A stretch of 5,757 bases of DNA from Acidobacteriota bacterium (lineage in GTDB: Bacteria; Acidobacteriota; Vicinamibacteria; Vicinamibacterales; 2-12-FULL-66-21), in NCBI GenBank assembly GCA_013817065.1, contig JACDDJ010000330.1, positions 1-5,757 on the forward strand, read 5' to 3'. The stretch's first letter is position 1, and each line of letters starts with the position of its first letter. Both the position numbers and the translations under genes were made by a program. Under the pieces are notes generated by a model. It was not told the origin of the DNA, made no database searches, and saw only the letters and a program-made list of their open reading frames with translations. Positions 1-5,757 of the stretch are shown here, piece by piece.

Positions 1-23
1 ACGCAGCCCTGACCGAAGCGTCT

Positions 24-440
24 TCAGAAATGGGCAGGGGACGCGATCCCTTCGCTGCGCCGGGCAATCGCTTCGTAGAACTGGCGGCGCCGTCGGCGGA
101 TCAACGGCGGCGGATCCCAGAAGCGAAGCGCGAGCCGCCACAGGTCGGCGCTGCGGCGGGGATGGCCGCCGCTCGATGCGAGGTCGTGGTTGCCGTGAAG
201 AATGGTGAGGCGCTGCGGGTCGAGCAGTCCGCGCGTACCGAGCGCGTCCAACGCGCCTTCGAGCAGCGGTTCGTCCCAGCGGTCGAGCAGGTCACCCGTG
301 ATCGCTACGTGCTCTGCCGATTGCACCGTCGCCGAGTCGAGCTGCCGCCCGAACGCGTCCAGATCACGAGCGTCTCTAAGGTGCAGATCGGATAGATGGC
401 ACAGCACACAACAGCACACGGATGAAGCAGCACGGACCAC
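24..440 (-). CDS. Calcineurin-like metallophosphoesterase, N-terminal half, frame broken near the window edge
   Basis: This is the N-terminal part of a binuclear-metal phosphoesterase; the substrate cannot be told. The first three family motifs are intact: HLSDLHL (D18, H20), GDLLDR (D50, D53) and GNHD (N84-H85-D86), which hold metal ligands and the catalytic His. The frame ends at TGA 26-24 after only 138 residues, before the later metal-binding His motifs (including GHxH) of a normal protein of about 250-300 residues. Shifting by one base near 27-40 lets the minus strand read on to the edge as LKTLRSGLR, which suits this family just after a PAxF-like segment, so a one-base indel is likely. 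The start is uncertain: GTG 440, 419 and 407 are all in frame, with no good ribosome binding site. The Cys-rich lead VCCCVLC is encoded by GTGCTGTG-like repeat DNA, so a later GTG is plausible. It may be a real pseudogene or a sequencing error. Family is sure; integrity is not. Confidence 0.8.
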   Translation of the reverse strand: MVRAASSVCCCVLCHLSDLHLRDARDLDAFGRQLDSATVQSAEHVAITGDLLDRWDEPLLEGALDALGTRGLLDPQRLTILHGNHDLASSGGHPRRSADLWRLALRFWDPPPLIRRRRRQFYEAIARRSEGIASPAHF

Positions 441-488
441 ATCGAGAGACGACCGCTTCGATCCTCTGTCTCGGTGTGATCCGTGTGC
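414..488. repeat. Long-loop inverted repeat between two minus-strand genes
   Basis: A perfect 10-bp inverted repeat is visible: GCACACGGAT at 414-423 and ATCCGTGTGC at 479-488. Inside it a second pairing is possible between GAGAC (446-450) and GTCTC (468-472), and CACA/TGTG words nearby allow partial extension. It covers the gap between the 91-residue protein and the phosphoesterase and reaches into the annotated 5' end of the latter, which supports a downstream start for that gene. No T-run follows on either strand, so it is not a classic intrinsic terminator. It could be a palindromic intergenic element or a transcript-processing hairpin. Confidence 0.5.
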
Positions 489-490
489 CG

Positions 491-766
491 CTACAACTTG
501 GTGTTCAGGCTCGACTCGTCCGGGGGCATCACCGGGTGGTCGTCATTGTCCCCTGAATCGTAGCGGCGAGGTGTCTCGTAGAGGTCCTCGTCATTACGGT
601 AGGCGGTGTCGTCCGCGTCCCGTACGACCTCGGGACCGGGTCCAGCACCAGGTCCGGGCCGGATGCCGTCCACGTCCTTGTGGAGACCGCCAGCGTCCTG
701 GGTGGACTGGTCGGCGATGCGCTCAGCGGTAGGGTCGTGTTGCGGTGCTCTCCGGCCGGCCGTCAC
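491..766 (-). CDS. Small acidic, probably disordered protein, translationally coupled to the gene upstream
   Basis: I do not recognise a family for these 91 residues. The protein is hydrophilic and acidic, has no Cys or Trp, and shows no signal peptide or membrane segment. Glycine is 9 of 91. A Pro-Gly run lies at residues 37-45, followed by an Asp/Tyr/Arg-rich tail (RDADDTAYRNDEDLYE). It is predicted to be largely unfolded and resembles hydrophilin-type stress proteins in composition only. The start is GTG at 766-764, overlapping the TGA of the upstream gene (765-763) as GTGA, with GGAG 8 bases before it. The tight overlap and same strand argue that both genes are real and made together. No competing open frame on the other strand has recognisable content. 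Existence is fairly likely; function is unknown. Confidence 0.6.
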   Translation of the reverse strand: MTAGRRAPQHDPTAERIADQSTQDAGGLHKDVDGIRPGPGAGPGPEVVRDADDTAYRNDEDLYETPRRYDSGDNDDHPVMPPDESSLNTKL

Positions 767-1047
767 CGGTCACGCTCCGCGTAATCACCCTCGGGCCGCG
801 TGGCGTCGGGATCACCCGAACTGTCGCGAGCCGTTCCGCGCTGCGGCAAGTCTTCCTGATGGCTGATCTCCTCGGAGAGCGGGCGGTTCGTTATGCCGCC
901 GGCATCAGCGGTGTCATCGCCGTCGTGCTGCTGAACAGGCACCTCATCCTGATCGGCATTTCGAATGCTGTTCTCCTCCGAGCTCCAGCGTTCTCCTTCC
1001 GCCTTCGACTTGTTTGAGCTCTGGTTGGGTCGGTCCTGGTTTGCCAT
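763..1047 (-). CDS. Small acidic, hydrophilic, probably disordered protein
   Basis: This is a 94-residue protein of no family I can name with certainty. It is strongly hydrophilic: about 23 Asp/Glu against 11 Arg/Lys, many Gln, Asn and Ser, one Trp (W21), no Cys, and no hydrophobic core, membrane segment or signal peptide. Glycine is 7 of 94, within the range used to define hydrophilins, so a role in desiccation or osmotic stress is possible but is only an inference from composition. The most ordered-looking stretch is GGITNRPLSEEI (residues 50-61), which could be a short conserved motif. ATG 1047 has an excellent GGAGG site 7 bases upstream, the best in the window, which strongly supports real translation. 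It is the first gene of a minus-strand pair and is divergent from acnA. Confidence 0.68.
   Translation of the reverse strand: MANQDRPNQSSNKSKAEGERWSSEENSIRNADQDEVPVQQHDGDDTADAGGITNRPLSEEISHQEDLPQRGTARDSSGDPDATRPEGDYAERDR
775..778 (-). promoter_or_regulatory. Ribosome binding site for the coupled GTG start
   Basis: GGAG is read on the minus strand 8 bases before GTG 766-764, inside the last codons of the upstream gene. Together with the GTGA stop/start overlap it fixes the start of the 91-residue protein. Confidence 0.55.
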
Positions 1048-1142
1048 GCGTTAGCCTCCGCAGGAGTCGTCGCAATCCGCGTACCGCCCGGACGCGGCCG
1101 GTCCTCCTTGAATAGCAAGGCCGAGTGCGAAATGATCTAAGG
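1048..1142. promoter_or_regulatory. Divergent intergenic region with a small palindrome and a weak candidate acnA promoter
   Basis: The region lies between two divergent genes and should hold both promoters. Next to acnA is a palindrome with 5-base arms, CCTTG (1106-1110) and CAAGG (1116-1120), around AATAG. It could be an operator half-site pair or a small hairpin. A weak sigma-70-like pair is TTGAAT (1108-1113) and AATGAT (1131-1136), 17 bases apart, each matching 4 of 6 consensus bases. Transcription would then begin near 1143, at the ATG itself. I see no clear promoter for the minus-strand pair. Confidence 0.35.
1055..1059 (-). promoter_or_regulatory. Strong ribosome binding site for the 94-residue protein
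   Basis: GGAGG on the minus strand lies 7 bases before ATG 1047-1045. It is a near-ideal Shine-Dalgarno sequence and decides the start of this otherwise unrecognised gene. Confidence 0.75.
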
Positions 1143-3899
1143 ATGGCCTCGCTCAATTCCTTCAATACACGCAGCCGTATCACCGCGGGCGGCAGCACCG
1201 TCGACGTGTTCAGTCTGGCGGCGCTCGAGCGCGCCGGTTTTCCAGAGATCGCCCGGCTCCCGTTCTCGCTCAAGATCCTGCTCGAGAACCTGTTGCGGCG
1301 AGAGGATGGCCGCTTTGTCGATGCGGACGATATCCGGACGCTCGCCAGGTGGGACGTCCGCTCCGGACTGCAGAAGGAGATTGCGTTTGCGCCCGCCCGG
1401 GTGCTGCTGCAGGACTTCACCGGGGTGCCCGCGGTGGTCGACCTCGCCGCCATGCGCGATGGCATCGTTCGACTTGGCGGCGACCCGGCGAAGGTGAACC
1501 CCTTACAGCCGGTCGAGCTGGTCATCGATCACTCGGTCCAGGTGGACCACTACGTGGAGATCAACTCCGCAGACCTCAACGCCGCGCTCGAGTTCACGCG
1601 CAACAAGGAGCGCTATACGTTCCTGCGCTGGGGTCAGGAAGCCTTCGACAACTTCCGGGTCGTCCCGCCCGATACCGGGATCGTTCACCAGGTCAATCTC
1701 GAGTACCTGGCGCGGGTGGTGTTCAAGGAACAAACTGACGGGGGCGTCCTCGCTTACCCCGACACGCTGGTGGGGACCGACTCACATACAACGATGGTCA
1801 ATGGACTGGGCGTCGTGGGCTGGGGCGTGGGCGGCATCGAAGCGGAGGCGGCTATGCTCGGCCAGCCGATCTCGATGTTGATCCCGGAGGTCGTCGGCTT
1901 CCGCCTGGTCGACCGCTTGCCCGAAGGCGCGACCGCGACCGACCTGGTGCTCACGATTACCGAGCGGCTGCGAAAGTTCGGCGTTGTCGGTAAGTTCGTC
2001 GAGTTCTTCGGCCCTGGGCTCGCGTCACTGACGATTGCTGATCGCGCCACGCTCGGCAACATGTCCCCCGAATACGGTGCAACGATCGCGATCTGTCCGA
2101 TCGATGAAATGACGCTCGACTACCTGCGCCTGACCGCGCGCGACGAGTCGGACGTTCAACTCGTCGAGGCCTACGCCAGAGAACAGGGTCTCTTCCGAAA
2201 CGAGAATGCGCCGGATCCGATCTACAGTGCGACGCTGGAGTTGGATCTCTGCTCGGTCGAGCCGAGTCTCGCCGGGCCTAAGCGTCCGCAGGACAGGGTC
2301 TCGCTCCGGCAGTCGAAAGTGAAGTTCGCGCAGGCGCTCGTGACCATGATGGCTGAGCGCAAGCCGAAGGCGGCGCAGCCGCCAACCAAACCCGGCGAAA
2401 CCACGACGCCGGCTGAAAGCACATCGGCCACAGCCGTCGCACTGGAGCTGACGCCGGGGATCGACGATCTCGATCACGGCTCTGTCGTCATTGCCGCCAT
2501 CACGAGCTGTACGAACACGTCGAATCCGAGCGTGATGATAGGCGCCGGATTGCTCGCCCGCAATGCCGTCCTGCGCGGTCTCACCGTGAAGCCCTGGGTC
2601 AAGACCAGCCTCGCCCCCGGCTCGCTCATCGTGACGGAGTACTACAAGGCGTCCGGCCTGCTCGAGTATCTCGCCCAGCTCGGATTCAACATCGTCGGCT
2701 ACGGCTGCACGACGTGTATCGGCAACAGCGGTCCGCTGCCCGAGCATGTCTCGGCCGTCGTCCGTGAGAAAAACCTGGTCGTCGCCTCGGTCTTGAGTGG
2801 CAACCGCAACTTCGAGGGCCGCATTCAGTCGCAGGTGCGCGCCAACTACCTCGCCTCACCGCCGCTCGTCGTTGCTTACGCGATCGCGGGCAAGATGCAG
2901 ATCGACATGACCTCCGAACCGCTCGGTACCGGGTCCGACGGCAAGCCGGTGTATCTCCGGGATATCTGGCCGACCGAGCGCGAGATCCAGGAGACGATGC
3001 TGAAGTCGGTGAAGACGGAGATGTTCCGGTCGAAGTATGAAGTGGTGTTCGATGGTGACGAGCGGTGGCGATCGCTGCCGATCCCCTCTGGCGATCGCTT
3101 CGCGTGGGATGACGACTCCACTTACATCCGGAACCCGCCGTTCTTCGAGGGCGTCACCCTCGAGCCCACGCCGCCGTCCGATATCACGGGGGCGCGCGTC
3201 CTGGCAATGCTTGGCGATAGCGTGACGACCGACCACATTTCGCCGGCGGGTTCGATCCCGGCCGACAGCCCGGCCGGAAAGTACCTGATTTCGAAAGGCG
3301 TTCAGCCGCGCGATTTCAACTCGTACGGGGCGCGGCGTGGCAATCACGAAGTGATGGTGCGCGGAACGTTCGCCAACATCCGGCTCCGCAATCAGCTTGC
3401 GCCTGGCACGGAAGGCGGGTGGACGACGTCGCTTCCCGAGGACATGGTCACCACCATCTACGACGCCTCGGTGTCGTACCGCGAGCAGGGTGTGCCGCTG
3501 ATCGTCCTTGCCGGCGCAGAGTACGGATCAGGTTCCTCGCGTGACTGGGCAGCAAAGGGGACTCTGCTGCTCGGCGTAAAGGTTGTCATCGCCGAGAGCT
3601 TCGAGCGGATCCACCGAAGCAACCTGGTGAACATGGGCATCCTTCCGCTCAGCTACCGGACCGGTGAGACGGCGGTATCGCTGAAGCTCAGCGGACGTGA
3701 GACGTTTGACGTGATCGGCATGGGTGCGACCCTGAATCCGGCGGGTCAGGTGCGCGTTCGCGCCACCGCGCCTGACGGCACGGTAACGGAGTTCCTTGCG
3801 GTTGCGCGAATCGACACGCCGGAAGAGCTCGAGGCGTTCCGTCATGGCGGCATTCTTCCCTACGTGCTGCGTCAGCTGGTGAAGGGGACGGCGAGCTAG
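1143..3899 (+). CDS. acnA: Aconitate hydratase A (aconitase)
   Basis: This enzyme interconverts citrate and isocitrate through cis-aconitate in the TCA cycle, in the cytoplasm. The AcnA/IRP1-type protein is full length at 918 residues from ATG 1143. Residue numbers here count from GTG 1125; subtract 6 for the ATG. The cluster cysteines are present: C462 in SCTNTSNPS, and C528 and C531 in GYGCTTCIGNSGP. Other hallmarks are DSHTTMVNGLGVVGWGVGG (219-237), GDSVTTDHISPAGS (697-710) in the swivelling domain, and GSGSSRDWAAKG (801-812) with the substrate-binding serine and arginine. A Pro/Thr/Ala-rich insertion at about 411-440 precedes the first cluster cysteine and makes that linker about 19 residues longer than my recollection of E. 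coli AcnA. The start is ambiguous: GTG 1125 has AAGG 4 bases upstream, while ATG 1143 gives the usual MASLNSFNTRS beginning but has no spaced ribosome site; an in-frame TAG at 1113 blocks earlier starts. It is first in a likely run with queG and yqgE. Confidence 0.98.
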   Translation: MASLNSFNTRSRITAGGSTVDVFSLAALERAGFPEIARLPFSLKILLENLLRREDGRFVDADDIRTLARWDVRSGLQKEIAFAPARVLLQDFTGVPAVVDLAAMRDGIVRLGGDPAKVNPLQPVELVIDHSVQVDHYVEINSADLNAALEFTRNKERYTFLRWGQEAFDNFRVVPPDTGIVHQVNLEYLARVVFKEQTDGGVLAYPDTLVGTDSHTTMVNGLGVVGWGVGGIEAEAAMLGQPISMLIPEVVGFRLVDRLPEGATATDLVLTITERLRKFGVVGKFVEFFGPGLASLTIADRATLGNMSPEYGATIAICPIDEMTLDYLRLTARDESDVQLVEAYAREQGLFRNENAPDPIYSATLELDLCSVEPSLAGPKRPQDRVSLRQSKVKFAQALVTMMAERKPKAAQPPTKPGETTTPAESTSATAVALELTPGIDDLDHGSVVIAAITSCTNTSNPSVMIGAGLLARNAVLRGLTVKPWVKTSLAPGSLIVTEYYKASGLLEYLAQLGFNIVGYGCTTCIGNSGPLPEHVSAVVREKNLVVASVLSGNRNFEGRIQSQVRANYLASPPLVVAYAIAGKMQIDMTSEPLGTGSDGKPVYLRDIWPTEREIQETMLKSVKTEMFRSKYEVVFDGDERWRSLPIPSGDRFAWDDDSTYIRNPPFFEGVTLEPTPPSDITGARVLAMLGDSVTTDHISPAGSIPADSPAGKYLISKGVQPRDFNSYGARRGNHEVMVRGTFANIRLRNQLAPGTEGGWTTSLPEDMVTTIYDASVSYREQGVPLIVLAGAEYGSGSSRDWAAKGTLLLGVKVVIAESFERIHRSNLVNMGILPLSYRTGETAVSLKLSGRETFDVIGMGATLNPAGQVRVRATAPDGTVTEFLAVARIDTPEELEAFRHGGILPYVLRQLVKGTAS

Positions 3900-3918
3900 G
3901 GGCCGGGACGCGTTTTGT

Positions 3919-4959
3919 ATGCCCGAAGTGTCACGCGATGAAGTGAAACGGCTCGCGGCAGCTGCTGGCTTCGATATCTGCGGGATCGCGCCGGTCGAGC
4001 AGTTTGCCGAGCTCGAGTTCCTGAAGGAATGGATCGAGCGCGGCTATCACGCCGGGATGGAATACCTAACGCGGAATGCGGATCGACGCGCCGACGTCCG
4101 CGCCATAGTACCGGCCGCCCGTTGCGTGATCATGCTCGGGACCGTCTATAACGCGGACCGTCCCTATTCGACCGAGGACCCGCGGCCAGAGCAGGCGACT
4201 CTCGCCCGCTACGCGTGGGGCGATGACTATCACCCCGTCATCGAAGCGCGGATGGGCCGGCTGGTCGAATCACTGCGAGCGATCGCCGGGGATTTCGAGC
4301 ACCGCGCCTACGTCGACACTGGCCCCGTCCAGGAGCGCGTCTACGCCAAGTATGCCGGCCTGGGCTGGATCGGGAAGAACACCTGCCTCATCAACCGCGA
4401 CCTGGGCTCCTGGCTCTTTCTCTCGGCGATTATCTGCGCGTTGCCGGTCGAGCCTGATACTCCCGCACTCGATCACTGTGGACGGTGCACGTTGTGCATT
4501 GACGCGTGCCCAACGGATGCGCTCGTCGCGCCCTATCAACTCGACGCGAGGCGGTGTCTCTCTTATCTCACGATCGAAAACAAGGGATCGATCCCTGGTG
4601 AGTATCGCGAAGGGACCGGCGCGCACGCTTACGGCTGCGACATCTGCCAGGACGTCTGCCCGTGGAACCGAAAGGCGGCCGTGACGTCAGACGCACCATG
4701 GCAACCGCGCCCCGGCCTCGATGCCCCAACGCTGCTCGCGCTCTGGACGCGGAGCGACGATGAGCTGCGCGCGCTATTGAAGGGGAGTGCGATGAAGCGT
4801 GCGGGCATTCGCCGCCTTCGGCGGAACCTGGCGGTGTCGATCGGCAACTCAGGGGATCCGGAAGCGGCCGCCGCGCTCGAGTCGTGCGCCGAAGAGACGG
4901 CCGCAGATCCGCTGGTGCGCGAACACGTCGCGTGGGCGGTGGAGAAGCTGCGTGGCTAA
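3919..4959 (+). CDS. queG: Epoxyqueuosine reductase QueG
   Basis: QueG reduces epoxyqueuosine to queuosine at the wobble position of tRNAs with GUN anticodons (Asp, Asn, His, Tyr), the last step of queuosine synthesis. It is a cytoplasmic cobalamin and iron-sulfur enzyme related to reductive dehalogenases. The 346 residues are complete. The N-terminal cobalamin-binding half includes YAWGDDYH (98-105) and YVDTGPVQER (131-140), where D133 aligns with the proposed catalytic acid, followed by GLGWIGKNT (147-155). Two [4Fe-4S] clusters are supplied by C187, C190, C193 and C197 (CGRCTLCIDACPTDAL), C213, and C240, C243 and C247 (CDICQDVCPWNRK). The C-terminal part from about 290 (KRAGIRRLRRNLAVSIGN, then GDPEAAAALE) is the HEAT-like tRNA-binding domain. 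ATG 3919 follows the acnA stop by 19 bases, with a weak GGGA about 10 bases upstream, suggesting co-transcription. All key residues are intact. Confidence 0.97.
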   Translation: MPEVSRDEVKRLAAAAGFDICGIAPVEQFAELEFLKEWIERGYHAGMEYLTRNADRRADVRAIVPAARCVIMLGTVYNADRPYSTEDPRPEQATLARYAWGDDYHPVIEARMGRLVESLRAIAGDFEHRAYVDTGPVQERVYAKYAGLGWIGKNTCLINRDLGSWLFLSAIICALPVEPDTPALDHCGRCTLCIDACPTDALVAPYQLDARRCLSYLTIENKGSIPGEYREGTGAHAYGCDICQDVCPWNRKAAVTSDAPWQPRPGLDAPTLLALWTRSDDELRALLKGSAMKRAGIRRLRRNLAVSIGNSGDPEAAAALESCAEETAADPLVREHVAWAVEKLRG

Positions 4960-5024
4960 CCCCGTCCACCATCGTCCATTCTGCGTCTCCCTGACGAAGA
5001 GTCCCGTCGGGAAGAGATGCGCCC

Positions 5025-5028
5025 GGAG
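5025..5028 (+). promoter_or_regulatory. Ribosome binding site choosing the yqgE start
   Basis: GGAG lies 6 bases before ATG 5035. An earlier in-frame ATG at 5017 has only a close GGGAA upstream and would add six residues not typical of the family, so 5035 is preferred. Confidence 0.65.
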
Positions 5029-5034
5029 CTAGTG

Positions 5035-5583
5035 ATGACTGAAGGTTTCCGCCCGACGCTCCTGCTGTCGATGCCCCAGATGCAGGACCCCAACTTCGCG
5101 CGCACCGTGGTGCTGCTCTGTGACTACCTGCCGGAGGGCGCCTTCGGCCTGGTCATCAATCGCCCGACCGACATGCCGGCCAGTGAGATGGTGAAACTCG
5201 ATCCGCCGGTGCCGCACGGCAACAGGCTGCCGCTTTTCATCGGCGGCCCGGTGCAGCCGGAGCGTGGCTGGATCCTTGTCGGTGAGGCGCCGACCGATCC
5301 TGACTACCGCACGGTGATCGACGGTTTGTATCTGTCGACGTCTCCAGCGTTGTTGCGGAGCGTCCTCGAGATGCATCCCGAACCACGGGCGCGGGTGGTC
5401 GCCGGCTATGCGGGGTGGGGCCCGGGCCAGCTCGACGAGGAGCTCGCCCAGTCGGCCTGGCTGATGGCAGATGTCGAGCTCGATCTCGTCTTTGACGTCG
5501 ACGCGTCGGTGATGTGGGAAACGGCGATCCGCAGACTGGGCGCAGACCCGTCACTGTTGCAGACGAGTCCGGGCGTGCACTAA
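5035..5583 (+). CDS. YqgE/AlgH family protein (UPF0301)
   Basis: This is a 182-residue member of the YqgE/AlgH (UPF0301) family, close to the roughly 187 residues of E. coli YqgE. Family landmarks are in order: an N-terminal strand ending in LLLSMPQMQDPNFARTVV (9-26), a G-rich segment GAFGLVINRP (35-44), the GGPV motif followed by RGWIL (70-81), STSPALLRSV (101-110), and AGYAGWGPGQLDEEL (123-137) leading to AWL. No signal peptide or membrane segment is seen, so it should be cytoplasmic. The biochemical role is unsettled; AlgH was named for an effect on alginate expression in Pseudomonas, and I would not extend that here. It follows queG by 75 bases on the same strand, with no strong terminator in the gap, and converges on a HEAT-repeat gene. 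The alternative start ATG 5017 gives 188 residues. Confidence 0.94.
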   Translation: MTEGFRPTLLLSMPQMQDPNFARTVVLLCDYLPEGAFGLVINRPTDMPASEMVKLDPPVPHGNRLPLFIGGPVQPERGWILVGEAPTDPDYRTVIDGLYLSTSPALLRSVLEMHPEPRARVVAGYAGWGPGQLDEELAQSAWLMADVELDLVFDVDASVMWETAIRRLGADPSLLQTSPGVH

Positions 5584-5584
5584 A

Positions 5585-5653
5585 GCACGTGCGGCGTGCG
5601 ACGTGCGACGTGCTGTGCTGCGTGCTGGGTGCGACGTGCTGTGCTACGTGCTA
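5585..5653. repeat. Low-complexity tandem repeat (26-bp period) between convergent genes
   Basis: The stretch is built from ACGTGC, GTGCGAC and GTGCTGTGC words. Two 24-base copies, 5603-5626 and 5629-5652, differ at one position (G5620 versus A5646) with a 26-base period. A 7-base tandem GTGCGAC occurs at 5596-5602 and 5603-5609, and GCACGTGC at 5585-5592 is a perfect palindrome. It fills the gap between yqgE and the convergent HEAT gene, and its second copy runs into that gene's stop codon (5651-5653). No T-tract terminator is visible. The 9-mer GTGCTGTGC also occurs at 399-407 on the minus strand. Confidence 0.75.
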
Positions 5654-5757
5654 CTTGAGGAGCTCGGCGAAGAACTCGATCGCTCTCGGATCCTTTGACT
5701 GCCCGAGCCAGAACATCGCCTGCTTGCGGACGGCCGGGTTCTTGTTCTTGCGCGCGA
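5651..5757 (-). CDS. C-terminal end of a HEAT-repeat protein (partial, runs off the window)
   Basis: Only the last 34 residues are in the window, ending at TAG 5653-5651; the gene continues past the right edge. The visible residues end with VRKQAMFWLGQSKDPRAI and then EFFAELLK. This is a HEAT/PBS-type repeat helix pair: VRKQAMFWLGQ forms one helix, DP-R the turn, and AIEFFAELL the second helix. Such repeats form curved scaffolds for protein binding, but the rest of the protein, its domains and its location cannot be seen, so no specific function is assigned. It is convergent with yqgE, separated by a tandem repeat whose last copy supplies the stop codon. Confidence 0.75.
   Translation of the reverse strand, partial: ARKNKNPAVRKQAMFWLGQSKDPRAIEFFAELLK

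Noticed and set aside
632..658. Possible GGTCC-rich DNA repeat in the 91-residue protein
   Set aside because: It is explained by codons for the Pro-Gly run at residues 37-45; there is no separate DNA-level periodicity beyond that.
202..732. 176-residue plus-strand open frame
   Set aside because: It is opposite the phosphoesterase and the disordered protein. It is very rich in Arg, Ser and Pro, has no motif, and ignores the well-placed minus-strand ribosome sites.
1132..1140. Tiny ATG-ATC-TAA leader frame just before the acnA ATG
   Set aside because: Two codons with no ribosome site; it is easily chance and cannot be supported.
2025..2747. 240-residue open frame on the minus strand
   Set aside because: It lies wholly antisense to acnA, is Arg-rich with no recognisable domain, and is the usual shadow of a GC-rich gene.
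5002..5012. TCCC-GTC-GGGA hairpin upstream of yqgE
   Set aside because: The stem is only 4 bp with a 3-base loop and no T-run, too weak to call a terminator.
5585..5653. CRISPR-like array
   Set aside because: There are only two copies of a 24-base word with a 2-base gap, no spacers, and low-complexity sequence.

Overview
The window is GC-rich bacterial DNA carrying ordinary chromosomal genes. I see no phage, plasmid, insertion sequence, CRISPR, tRNA or rRNA signal. Several traits fit a soil-type Gram-negative, and Gemmatimonadota is my best guess. These are the short acidic disordered proteins, a HEAT-repeat protein with a VRKQAMFWLGQ-type unit, GTGCTGTGC-type low-complexity spacer DNA, and a YqgE/AlgH protein. 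The phylum is inferred from general familiarity and was not tested.

Layout. Positions 1-1047 are read on the minus strand. The upstream member is a 94-residue hydrophilic acidic protein (1047 to 763) with a strong GGAGG ribosome binding site. It overlaps by GTGA a second disordered 91-residue protein (766 to 491). After a spacer containing a 10-bp perfect inverted repeat comes the N-terminal half of a calcineurin-like metallophosphoesterase (440 to 24). Its frame stops at 24-26, but the next frame continues with family-like sequence to the window edge, so a one-base frameshift is likely.

A 77-95 bp divergent intergenic region (1048 to 1124 or 1142) separates this block from a plus-strand run of three housekeeping genes: aconitase acnA (1143-3899), epoxyqueuosine reductase queG (3919-4959), and a YqgE/AlgH (UPF0301) protein (5035-5583). 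The acnA-queG gap is 19 bp and the queG-yqgE gap is 75 bp, with no convincing terminator between them, so co-transcription is plausible. AcnA and QueG are both [4Fe-4S] enzymes. One serves the TCA cycle and the other the last step of queuosine synthesis in tRNA. YqgE has no settled biochemical function.

The right edge holds a 70-bp low-complexity tandem repeat (5585-5653). It separates yqgE from the convergent C-terminal end of a HEAT-repeat protein, and its last copy contains that protein's stop codon.

No clearly new multi-gene system is visible. The points most worth a second look are the GTGA-coupled pair of disordered acidic proteins, the frameshifted phosphoesterase, the inverted repeat at 414-488, the tandem repeat that reaches into a stop codon, and a long Pro/Thr/Ala-rich insertion in AcnA.
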